The position numbers were made by a program, and so were the translations under genes. From Gymnopus androsaceus JB14 (lineage: Eukaryota; Basidiomycota; Agaricomycetes; Agaricales; Omphalotaceae): DNA of 13,445 bases. Within the stretch, counting starts at the first letter, position 1. The number at the start of each line of letters is the position of its first letter. The DNA lies in assembly GCA_009733575.1 (NCBI GenBank), contig ML769791.1:1-13445 (forward strand), given 5' to 3'. A model generated the notes under the pieces. The model ran no database searches, was not told the DNA's origin, and was given only the letters and a program-made list of their open reading frames with translations. Below are positions 1 through 8,987 of the stretch, one piece after another.

Positions 1-108
1 CAGGAAATATTCGCAGTGTGCGGAAAGTCGCGCATCAAGGGGAGGAGGCCTGGCATGTGGGACCCATCATACCAGGCTTATTTCTATCAATAGGCGTGAT
101 GTCGAGGT

Positions 109-136
109 GGGAAAGATTTGAAAGCAAATCTTTCCC
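109..136. repeat. perfect 11-bp inverted repeat (hairpin)
   Basis: GGGAAAGATTT (109-119) and AAATCTTTCCC (126-136) are perfect reverse complements around a 6-nt loop. No coding region is next to it. It could be a transcript hairpin or a remnant of a transposon end, but no flanking duplication or partner was found. A Helitron 3' end is unlikely because no CTRR motif follows closely. Confidence 0.6.
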
Positions 137-276
137 TGAATAAATCCTGCAAAGTGATGTTTGTTCATTGTTTATATTGTAATATCACCCTTGCAACCTT
201 TACTCTGGCATAGTAGTTTCTCCAATTTCTTTAAGCAAAATCCTCGACAAATCTGCCAGGTTTTCATAATCTTCAG

Positions 277-600
277 GTATACACCGTAACCGTAAGGTAC
301 AGGTTACGGTTACAGGTGTACGGGTACCTGTAAACATGTACTGTAAAGGGTGTCCACGGACACTTTTTACGGCCGTATTTATACGGTTACTATACTGGGT
401 ACCCTGTTACAGCAAGAATTTAGCAATCAGCCATACGCCCGTAGGCCCCAAATGGTCAAATCGATGATTTTTGCATCATTGATATTGGCCGGGACCCTCC
501 TGCTTGATATTTGAGTATACGGGTGCTGGCAGCCGTACCGTATACTCTACCATAAAGATATTTTTTGCCGTTTTTATGGCCCATATTTGTACGGTGCGGA
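277..600. repeat. ACCGTA-rich inverted-repeat patch, possible MITE remnant
   Basis: The motif ACCGTA or TACGGT recurs in both orientations at about 284-315, 375-385, 532-542 and 590-597. Two short inverted repeats are clear: CACCGTAACCGTAA against TTACGGTTACAGGTG (one-base gap), and GTGTCC-AC-GGACAC at 350-363. The outer edges share only about eight bases (ACACCGTA near 284; the complement of TACGGTGC near 591), so the boundaries are uncertain. Dense two-way short repeats resemble the subterminal zones of the four CATCAG elements in this window, but the terminal sequence itself is not present. Confidence 0.3.
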
Positions 601-1110
601 TCCCTAATTCCCAGAGCGCTTATAGTGAAGCCAAGGTCACGTGTCCTATCCCCTTTCAGAAGTACACGTCGATTTTTTAATGTTTGCTTTCGTTCTCTCA
701 CTCAGCACTATGGATTAAAAGCATTATTCTTAACAGTACGTTTGCTTGCAGTTCCAAATTCTTCCAGCATTGGCTAATCTACCCTTTCCTCCTGGTGCCT
801 GCAACTTGTCTTTTCCATGCAACAGAAAACGATAACTTTGCAATGGACGCTGTTTCATCTGCGACTATCTTGGTGCCCTCTTGCCTTTTATCGCCATCTT
901 CAAACCCTTCTTTTGGTCTGTAACTACGCCCTATATCTCTTATTCTTCCACTGAGTGTCCCTTCTAGACCAATTCTGCGTATGTATTAGGTCTTAATTCA
1001 TAATTACGATCAAGTCACTAACTGATGACACGAATATCCTTTCATTCTTATTCTTGTCGTTGGCACCTCTATCTTTATTCCTATCTCATTCTCATATCAT
1101 ACATCTTCCG
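601..1110. other. no recognisable gene
   Basis: Pyrimidine-rich sequence on the plus strand with many TTCTT and CTTTC tracts. Reading frames are short; the longest (684-923) matches no family I know and has no supporting motif. The composition would suit a fungal promoter or 5' UTR for the Helitron gene downstream, but I see no convincing TATA box or start codon. Confidence 0.4.
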
Positions 1111-2145
1111 GTAATCTTTCTACATTGATGCTCTAACTAAACATTTGCTGTTCTAGAAAAGTGGGCATTTGCTCTAGTTCGTGTTCCAAACATCATCGGA
1201 GGATTAGTCATGAGGTATGCTTTCTATCTTGTTGTAACTTTCTTCGTAAACTGAATGCTCTTCATGTAGAACACCCTGTTACTGTCACCCATCGTTACAA
1301 AATACACACTTGCTTGGATACAGTTGCGGCATTGGGGGGCACTTCACTATATTTTCGTATTTGTAATGTCTGTATATTATTCTGTTAATTGTCCTTACTG
1401 CAACTCATTCCTTTTGTCTGCTTCGTTTTCCTGTAGCCTCTATCTTTGTCAAACTCGGCAAAGACGTTTTTCCTGAACATAAATCACGTATGTCATGGTT
1501 CCTTTCATATTTACACAGACTAATCTTTTTTATGTAGTTGTCTTTACCACAAATGATGCTATTGTTCTTACTTGGGTCTGATTCCAAGTGTATACCCACT
1601 CAACAGGTTCTGACCTGTAGTGTATCTTTTCTATGTGCTTATCATCAAGATAGCCATGTCCTTACTGCCCGGGTCTTAACCTGTGCAGTGTCTTCTTTAC
1701 ATGCTCAATGCCAAGATAGCCGTGTCTGCATACTACAAGGTTATCCCCAAGATAACCGTGTCATGATTCTACACTCTTATATTGTATGTGATCGTGTCTT
1801 ATTTCGTGTGCTGTATTCAAGTGCTAGAATTCTGGTAATTGAAGCTTTTTTTGACTCCAGAAATATACTGTCAGGTATTAGCTTCCTAGTTAACGGTATT
1901 GCATTCAAAATCATGACTATGACTCCAACTCTTATGTTACAGAAAGAGATGCCTTCCCTTTTACATCGCTCTGTGATTCTATTTCACCATATATGTGTTT
2001 GGGGATTTGCATCTGTTAAACCACTTTACAATTGTGGGGGTAGTGAGGCTAATTTACTTTGGATCCCTTCACTTGCTGCTCCAACACTGCTCTCAGAAAA
2101 ACCCTTTACGTTTTGTTTCCCAGTATGTTGTTCTTCAAATACTGA
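1111..2145 (+). other. candidate spliced 5' exons of the Helitron gene
   Basis: Four candidate introns have good fungal signals: 1111-1156 (GTAATC, branch CTAAC, TAG), 1215-1269 (GTATGC to GTAG), 1357-1436 (GTATTT to GTAG) and 1488-1537 (GTATGT to GTAG). Removing the last three joins 1157-1214, 1270-1356, 1437-1487 and 1538 onward in one uninterrupted frame. That frame is the one that runs into the DUF6570 segment. An in-frame 66-bp repeat (1606-1671 and 1672-1737, plus a partial third copy) encodes a 22-residue unit beginning VLTC[SA]VS and containing QDS[HR]V. I do not recognise the encoded protein and no initiator methionine is fixed. The join is inferred from splice signals and an open frame only. 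Confidence 0.3.
1606..1765 (+). repeat. 66-bp tandem repeat, 2.4 copies, in frame
   Basis: Unit 1 (1606-1671) and unit 2 (1672-1737) align at about two thirds identity without gaps. A partial third unit follows, carrying CAAGATAACCGTGTC. The period is exactly 22 codons, and the frame is the one that continues into the Helitron DUF6570 region. Confidence 0.5.
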
Positions 2146-3096
2146 TATACCATTTCCTCCTCCTCCGTTATCTCAGAGACGTATTGATCAAGTAATTAGT
2201 GGTTGGTGTACTGATAGCTCACCACATCTTTTTCAAGAAGTGGGTTGTGGGGTATGTGGTCAGTTAACACCTGTCACACAACTCACATCTATTAAGCATA
2301 TGAAGAACTATCTTGATGTGTTAGAAGCACCAGGAGTTACACGATTACCTTGTACAAAATCAACTGAGTCTATTTCAGAATGCAAAGGTCCTGTTTTGGA
2401 TCTTACTTGCGCTGATCGCATTTGTGACACTTGCAGACATCCACTTAGGGAAGGGAAAGTACCTAAACATGCCCTAGCAAATGGTTTATGGTTAGGTGAA
2501 GTACCCAATGTCCTGAAAGATCTCACTTTCTACTGAGAAAATGCTGGTTAGCAAGAATATGTCACACTAAATGCTTTGTGCATGTACAAAAAGGTGCTGG
2601 CACTATGCATTCAAAATTAATATCTAACGTCATTGCTTTTGAAAATCCTACACCCAAAATTTACGATATTTTACCTACCACCCCGTGAAGATTTCGATGA
2701 AGTACTTGCTGTTATGTTTTCTGGCAGTACAAAACCTACTGATGAAGATTATCAAAGGGCATTACTTTTGATTCGTAGAAATGTAGTTGCCTCTGCAATT
2801 AAATGGTTAATCCTCAATCATGCAGACTACAACGATGTTGTTTTTTGCATGAACAACTTAGATGGTTACTCTGAAGAAGCACCTATTGTTGCTGTTGAAT
2901 TCTTCGAAAAGGGTTCTACTAAAAATGCAGAAGGCGTCAGCATTTATGATGATTTGGAAGATTTTGAGTCTGGTGAGGGTGACTGTGTGTTTAGTGTACA
3001 TGGAATTACCGGTGAAGCGCTTAAGCATATGACATCTGAGCAGTTAAAAGGTCAGGCTGCTTTGCACTTGGACAATGGGGGTAAATTCATGCGAAC
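2146..3096 (+). pseudogene. DUF6570-type N-terminal region of Helitron protein
   Basis: Recognised from CGVCGQLTPVTQLT, then CDTCRHPLREGKVPKHALAN and GLWLGEVPNVLKDLTF, a pattern with paired CxxC motifs typical of the segment ahead of fungal Helitron Rep domains. Its function is not established; a zinc-binding or DNA-binding role is only a guess. After +1 shifts at about 2531, 2556 and 2676, the conserved EKML, CFVHV and REDFDEVLAVMFSG blocks appear in successive frames. The stretch to 3096 (RRNVVASAIKWLILNHADYN and on to LDNGG) is one open frame. It lies directly upstream of the Rep domain and is expected to be the same polypeptide. Confidence 0.8.
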
Positions 3097-4735
3097 ATCC
3101 ATGCTGATACACCTGAAAGTTTGTGGAATAACCCACAATTGTATCCTAAAATGTTTCCTTGGTTGTTTCCTTATGGCCTAGGCGGGTTTGGATCCATAAA
3201 TCATTCCTCCAATACTTTTTCTGATGCTTCTCATGTCAAGTTCATGATGTTATATCATGATAAACTGTTTCCAATTGGATCAAAGCTTTCCCTTTGTTGC
3301 ATTCAGTCATCGCCAAATAAAAGCAGGCACTTCACAATCATACTTGATGGCAGAGTCAAGGAAGTTCAATGATATATCCTTCACGGTTTATGTCTGTGGA
3401 TAAGAATCTGCTCCAAGACCTGGCATCATGTATGGCCAATGGTGAGTATGTCAAACCTTGCAATGATCGCTGAAACGCAATGTTCTGCATTACTGAGTGA
3501 TTTGAATTATGCTTCAAATAAAACAGAAGGGTCTATAAGCTCGAAAAAAAACATGCAGTCAGAAATTTGGTCACTTATCAATCATATTGGAGGTCCTACG
3601 TGGTACGTCACCATTGCCCTTGTGATTTTAAACATCCCATTTGTATTTACTTTGCTGATGACAAAGAAGAATTTTCTGTTCCATTATGTGCACCTAGTGT
3701 ATGTTTTTCATTGGTTGGAAATAATCCGGTTGCTGCTGCACGATTTTTCCACTTCATAATGACATTATTTTTTAAACATGTAGTTAACATTCATCAGCAA
3801 ACCTGTACCATCACAATACATTTCGTTCGTCTCTGGAGCAAGGATAGTATTCAGAGATCTCAGAACCTCAGAGACGTCTGGAGAGTTTGACAGCTTTTTG
3901 ACAGCTGTCAGAGCTCTGAGATCTCTGAGACCTCTGGACACAGGTTTGCAGATGTTGATTTGAAGAAGGGGGTTTATTTGGACCAACCAGTGGTTATTAT
4001 TGTACTGTGGAACAGCAAGGACATTTGGCACTACATGGTCATGCAATTATATGTGTGAAGAAGAGATTGTCACCTCAGGAAATCAAGGATCGTGTTTTGG
4101 ATCAAAGTTCACCCTTTCAAAAGGATTTATTGGCATATTTAGAAAGTGTCAGAATCGGTGAATTTCTTACTGGTAGTAAAGAATCTGTTCAAGAGAATAT
4201 TGCAGCAGCTGAAGCAGCTCCTAGCTATATTACTCCAGAATGTACTCTACCTATTCCTCCTCCACCTACCTGTGATGACTGTACCAAAGAGAACTGTCCA
4301 ACATGTTTAACATACTCAAAATGGTTCTTAAAATATCAGCATACAATTGACAATTTAGTATTTAAATCCAATTGGCATGAGTGTTTTCGTGGAATAGGCA
4401 AAGATGGTACTATTATAAATAAGGCTAAATTTGAATCTTCATGTTTAAACAATAATTTCAAGCAATATAAGGCACGCTTTCCACGTGAATGCTTCCCTGA
4501 GTCTGTAGTAGATCCAGATACTGGCCATATATCACTAAAAAAGGGTGAAAAGTGGTTAAATGATGTTATTCCTGCACTGACTTATTTAGTTCATGGAAAC
4601 ACTGATGTCACTTCTCTTATGAGTGGAACCGCAATAAAAGCTGCTGTTGTCTATATTGCTGATTATATCACCAAGACCGGCCTTAAAACTCATGTTGTTT
4701 TTCGACTGTATACGTGCTATCTTTGACAAGAGCAC
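3097..4735 (+). pseudogene. Helitron Rep (HUH endonuclease) domain, interrupted
   Basis: The family landmark NNPQLYPKMFPWLFPYGLGG begins near 3124. SKKNMQSEIWSL, HPICIYFADDKEEF and NNPVAAARFF follow, each in a shifted frame. The HUH region reads GHLALHGHA; the two histidine codons are at 4034 and 4040 with a glycine between them, where family members usually have a hydrophobic residue. The catalytic tyrosine motif is kept as YIADYITK (Tyr codons at 4652 and 4664, spacing YxxxY). A cysteine cluster CDDC-CPTC lies near 4270-4305. The intact domain would nick one strand and join it covalently through tyrosine. A 163-bp element at 3792-3954 splits it between NPVAAARFF and the HUH motif. Frameshifts at about 3967 (G run) and 4700 (T run) fall in homopolymers. 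Confidence 0.85.
3792..3954. mobile_element. 163-bp CATCAG-type MITE (copy a)
   Basis: The ends are CATCAGCAAACCTGT (3792-3806) and ACAGGTTTGCAGATG (3940-3954), inverted repeats with one mismatch. A 2-bp duplication TT flanks them (3790-3791, 3955-3956). Removing the element with one TT gives VNIDLKK, as expected in the Helitron Rep domain, so the boundaries are supported by the host reading frame. Inside, palindromic AGAGATCTC-like repeats occur near both ends, and TTTTGACAGCTGTCA is shared with copy c. There is no coding capacity. Insertion plus duplication is 165 nt, a multiple of three. Confidence 0.85.
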
Positions 4736-5980
4736 TGAAGTTATCAATGGACCTCTATCAGTAAAAGAAAAATCTCGCCGTCTCATAACACGTATTACCA
4801 GCCTCCTATCTACAAAATTTGAGCTTCGTAGTCCTATGATCAGTCTATATTTATTGAAAAACCCTGATCATTACACTAGCCATGTATTTGTACGCATCAG
4901 GAAAAATGGTCTGGCCCAGAATGACCCAGGTCACTTAGGCAGCCTAGGCCACCTAGGAATAATGCAAAAACTTTGGACACCTCAGGTATCCTAGCTTCCT
5001 AAGCCTCTTAAGTCTCCTAGGATTCTGAGGTATCCTCAGTTGCTCAGTTGCCTCAGTGCCTCAGACAGCTCAGGACAGCCCAGGATGCCCCAGAATGCCT
5101 GGAGCTAGAGCTTAGAGGCCTAGATACCTGAGGTGTCCAAAGTTTTGCATTATTCCTAGGTGCTAGCTGCCTAAGTGACCTGGGTCATTCTGGCCCAGAC
5201 CATTTTCCTGATGACCATTCTATTGCGCACATTTGTTACAGAAGCCCGTTCTGTTTATCATCCACAGGATACTGCAACTGCTCAACCAAAATTAGTTCTT
5301 ATAGAGCAACATGGTAAGCTTGTAGGGCTATCTTCATCCTTTGACTATACCCATAGACCTATTGAGCATGAGGATTATAACTTGTATGATTGGATTCGAC
5401 GCTTCCAAAGAGTGTCAAAACACAAAAAGAAACAACCTGAGGATAACGAAGATCAAAGTGATGATGATAACTGTCCTCCTCACCCAGTTTCTTCCAAATC
5501 AAAATCATCCTCCTTATCTTTCATTGAAGGTCATCCTCTTGCAAATACCCATGTAATTTCTCTTTGACGTAATCATGAAAAATTATTCCTAATTTCCTTG
5601 GTGGTCCATTACCCAGGCCTGACAAGGAAGATAGAGAGTTTTACTGTTCTGCAATGTTAACCCTATTCCAACCCTGGAGATCTGGTAAGGACCTCAGGTC
5701 TGCAGAAGAAAATTGGCATGATGCATTCATAAATTACAACTTCAACGATGATTGTATCTTCTCCATGAAAAATATCAACCTACGATATGTGTGTATTGAT
5801 GCTTGAGATGACTACCGAGCACAACTAAAGCAGGAAAGCTTGATAATACAACAAATTTACCTTCTTCCATTCCAACCCATCTTAATGATGACCTTGTATC
5901 TCACCTTCGTACTTATGATGATCAGATTCACTCAGATCCTTTTGAACTTGATGACATTATTTTATATGATCCAAAAACAG
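4736..5980 (+). pseudogene. Rep-helicase linker of the Helitron, with insertion
   Basis: SPMISLYLLKNPDHYTSHVF and, after the insertion, RTFVTEARSVYHPQ, LVGLSSSFDYTHRP and NLYDWIRRFQRVSK are conserved blocks between Rep and helicase in fungal Helitrons. A 319-bp element (4895-5213) sits between HVFV and the expected PFYWRTFV; deleting it with one target copy restores the join apart from a missing base near 5226. TGA at 5565 and TGA at 5804 (within DA-stop-DDYRAQL, where relatives have arginine, so probably CGA to TGA) are nonsense changes. LGGPLPRPDKEDREFYC is read after a -1 shift near 5588, and DPFELDDIILYDPKTG after another near 5827. Confidence 0.75.
4895..5213. mobile_element. 319-bp foldback CATCAG-type MITE (copy d)
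   Basis: The left arm (4895-4990) and right arm (5123-5213) are near-perfect inverted repeats of over 90 bp, starting CATCAGGAAAA and continuing through TGGTCTGGCCCAG and CACCTCAGGTATC. The centre has many CCTAGG and CTCAG repeats. Flanks are ACG on the left and ACC on the right; the uninterrupted Helitron should read GTACCATTC, so the target duplication is AC, or ACC with one change. The outermost bases match the other copies except for G instead of C at position 7. The long arms would form a strong hairpin. Non-coding. Confidence 0.85.
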
Positions 5981-7749
5981 GTATGAAAAAAGGGAAAAGT
6001 TATATAGCAAGGGATGCTGCTATGAAATCCATGTGCAATATTCTCTTTGATGCTGGTTGGACACAGACCTTGCCCTCCAAATTATCACATACAGTGGCTC
6101 TTGAACCTCCTATGGCTATAAATCGTGAAAAACCTGAATATTGGGGAAGTCTTTTAAAACTCATGCGCCAAACATTGTTAGCTGAGCATAAGGAATCAAA
6201 AGGTAACCCCAAAAATAAAAGTAATTCACTTGATCCAACTAATTCAAGAAAATATCAGCCAAATGTTGTTGAGATTTCCGATAAGTCTTATTTCGAAAAA
6301 ATGGGAATTGAATATGGAAGTATAAAAACATTAACTCTGGACTTTGTTAATGAGTTCAACTTGAATGAGGGACAGGAACATGCTTTTAGAATTGTTGCTC
6401 AGCACTCAATAGGGCACTGCAATGAACCTTTGCATATGTACATTGGGGAATGGGTGGAACAGGAAAATCCCAAGTTGTGAAGTGTCTCTTAAAATTTTTT
6501 GGAGCACGAAATAACGCATATGATATAGCCACTTGTGCTCCTACTGGAAATGCTGCAGCTTTGCTTGGAGGTTCAACATACCACTTTCTTTCAGGGATGA
6601 ACAACAAAGTGGAAGAAGTAGCAGCATGTACAATGGCTCAAGTGTGCTCCAGGCTTGATGGAGTGCAATACATAATTTTAGATGAGGTATCTATGCTAAG
6701 TTGTATTGATATGTACAAAATATCTGAATGTTTATCTAGAGCAAAAGGTTCCAATGATGTCGCTTTTGGAAAAATTAGTATGATATTTGCCGGTGACTTT
6801 GCTCAGCTGCCTCCAATTGGAGGAGAGAGTGTCTCTTTGTATTCTCAAAGAAAGATGGAAGATGTCAAGACATACAGTGGCCACTGTGCAGTTATTGGTA
6901 AATCACTGTGGCATCATGTGACTTATGTGGTTATCCTGCGCAAAAACATGAGAAATACTGCTGAAAGTGATATGGATGTTGCTTTTCGTCGAGCATTGGA
7001 AAATATGCGTTATAAAGCCTGCACAGGTGATGATATTCGATTCCTTAATACCCTTGTTTCCTCAAAAATGCCACATCGTCCCTATGTGGGACATGAACCT
7101 CGGAGAAATGCGCCTATCATAGCCAAAGGCAGAAAAAAAGAAAGATTCAAAGTCAAAAAATTCCAAGACTTCAACTATAAATACTATATCTAAGGATCTG
7201 CAGGAGGTTCTTTGGGACTTGCCTCCTTGTGCTCATGACCTTCATGCACCACCAGCTTTATTTCTTTGTCGTGGGATGCCAGTTATAATACGGTACAATG
7301 TTGTAACAGAAATGTCAATTACAAAAGGTCAGCGTGCTATGGTGTATGCTTGGCATGAAGGAAAAGGTGCTTTTGGCCAACGTGTATTGGATGTGCTCTT
7401 TGTGCTTCTGGATAACCCACCAACCTCAGTACATATCAAAGGTTTCCCATGCAATGTAGTTCCATTGATTAGACGTAAAACAAAAGCACAAGTTCAATTA
7501 CCAGATGATACAATGCTTTGGATAACAAGAAACCAAGTGGATGTTTTACCTGGTTTTTCAATGACAGCACATGCTTCTCAAGGTCAAAGTCTGTCTCCAA
7601 ATGCTACGGATCTAAATACTTTAAGCGATCATCATGCAATATATACTGCATTATCTCGAAGTCGGAGTGCAGATAAAACTGTTATTTTACAGGGTTTTGA
7701 CTCATCCAAGTTAACGCGTAGTGCAAGTGGCCAGCTACGCAGAGAATAA
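5981..7749 (+). pseudogene. PIF1-like helicase domain of the Helitron
   Basis: Superfamily 1B helicase motifs are in order: Walker A GGTGKS (6453-6470), Walker B LDEVSML (DEVSM codons 6681-6695), motif III AGDFAQLPPIGG (about 6789-6824), then TAHASQGQSL and YTALSRSRS near the end. This ATPase would unwind DNA 5' to 3' during strand transfer. A missing base in the G run near 6445 separates MYIG from the Walker A motif. Between NAPII (about 7120) and the lysine-rich stretch, a block of some tens of residues usual in the family is absent. An extra base in the A run near 7135 shifts the frame again before LQEVLWDLPPC. The open frame ends LRRE-stop, where a 1235-bp element begins. Confidence 0.88.
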
Positions 7750-8345
7750 ACATCAGCAAAACCGCCGGATCGTATTCCGTATAATCGGTAGATTGATGTA
7801 ATTGATATACACAATCATACGCGATCACGGCCCAACGGAATTTCTTTGGCCGTATAATTATCATACATGTTTATACCAGGTTTATACGTGCTTTATACAA
7901 CTTGAATGATATGAGAGATACGAATTACAGCAGTAAATACTGGTCAATGTAGGTATGTATAAGTTAGTCAGTACACGGTATTCAATTGTGGTGTGGCCCA
8001 TGTTCTGCCTCAATGTGGAGAGGCGAGAGTACAAGAAATTAGATTCTTAGGTGACACCTGGAGAGTTCTGAGTTACTGTAAAAAAAGACTCGCAGTGATG
8101 CTTAAGTCATTTAAAACTCCGACAAACTATACAGTCTCACGTGTATTATGTTTTTTTTTTTTGGAAATCGGCGCTTCCTTCATTTCTTCACCATCAAGTC
8201 CTATCAAGTCCTTTCCTCAAATTCCCGCAGTGCGTAGTTTTTTTCCCCTCTCGAAGCTCTCTGCTCAAACTTTATACAAAAATGTGCCAGCCACCGACAA
8301 AGTAACCTATACCGATGGGCTCGGAGCGTTCCACTGTGCGATACA

Positions 8346-8397
8346 GTGAGTCTTAATATTGTCCTTTTTGAGCTCGAGTTGACTTGCATTCCAACAG
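8346..8397 (+). other. candidate 52-nt intron 1 inside copy b
   Basis: GTGAGT donor and CCAACAG acceptor, with TTGAC as a possible branch site. It aligns without gaps to the intron at 8468-8519 at roughly two thirds identity, and the bases just after each acceptor are also alike (AACTTTTAT against AATTTTTGT). Confidence 0.5.
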
Positions 8398-8467
8398 AAC
8401 TTTTATGGTGTCGGCTTTCATGACAATAATGCCAGTGGTTTTAAGCTGGTATTACTTAGCAAGGACG

Positions 8468-8519
8468 GTGAGTGACAGTGCTGTCTCTTTTGAGCCTGAG
8501 CTGACTTTGGTTTCAATAG
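8468..8519 (+). other. candidate 52-nt intron 2 inside copy b
   Basis: GTGAGT donor, GCTGAC branch-like motif and TTTCAATAG acceptor. It has the same length as the intron 122 bp upstream. The 70-nt exon between them (8398-8467) is open in more than one frame; spliced to 8520 onward it can read NFYGVGFHDNNASG and then DEFLYAFRDGFQC. I do not recognise this peptide. Confidence 0.5.
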
Positions 8520-8560
8520 AATTTTTGTACGCATTCCGCGACGGTTTTCAATGTGTATTA

Positions 8561-8650
8561 GGGAGTTGTGGCATGGTGAAAATTTCGTCATAGTTTCGGT
8601 GGGGCTCCATGCGAGAAAGTTGACGAAATATTCGCCGTGCCACAACTCCC
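8561..8650. mobile_element. 90-bp palindromic MITE with TA duplication, nested in copy b
   Basis: Arms 8561-8590 and 8621-8650 are 30-bp inverted repeats with three mismatches, beginning GGGAGTTGTGGCA. TA flanks both sides (8559-8560, 8651-8652), the target signature of Tc1/mariner-class elements, and the layout is that of a Stowaway-like MITE. It lies in what would be the third exon of the intron-bearing segment. It is too short to encode anything and would be mobilised in trans. Confidence 0.85.
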
Positions 8651-8987
8651 TATTGCTGGCATGATGAGTTTGGTGAGGAATAGATTCTTTTGTAGTTTCT
8701 GTAGCGCTTGTATCATGTATATATAGACGAACAAAGATATTTTATTGCTTTATTATGGTGTATAATGAGTGTATAATTGAATATGCAGGATTCAGTAAAA
8801 GGATGTATCTAATGTATATTGTGTATATTCCAGTGTATAAACAAACGAGAATATGGGCCGTAATCGTGTATAATCCAGCGTGATGGATATGCACTCGGGG
8901 CCCTATACATACGCAGCCCAATCCGTATGATCCGGTATATTTGGCGTGCCTTCACGCGGATTACGGATCAGCGGTTTTGCTGATGAA

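Larger units (their letters stand above)
7751..8985. mobile_element. 1235-bp CATCAG-type element (copy b)
   Basis: The termini CATCAGCAAAACCGC (7751-7765) and GCGGTTTTGCTGATG (8971-8985) are perfect 15-bp inverted repeats, flanked by AA on both sides (7749-7750, 8986-8987). It splits the Helitron helicase between LRRE and REIEILND. Both subterminal zones (about 7766-7920 and 8700-8950) are dense in GTATAAT, CCGTATA and their complements. The middle (about 8150-8700) holds a T/C-rich leader, two candidate introns and a nested 90-bp MITE, so it looks like the remnant of an intron-bearing transcript unit, either from a parent element or a captured host fragment. No transposase motif is visible. 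Confidence 0.85.

Noticed and set aside
1..23. AAATATTCGCAGTG near the window start resembles the arm of the 90-bp TA MITE (AAATATTCGCCGTG)
   Set aside because: Only about 14 bases match and no TIR or TA flank is visible; it could be chance or a truncated copy.
684..923. 79-codon plus-strand frame as a gene
   Set aside because: No recognisable domain, no supporting context, and length within chance expectation.
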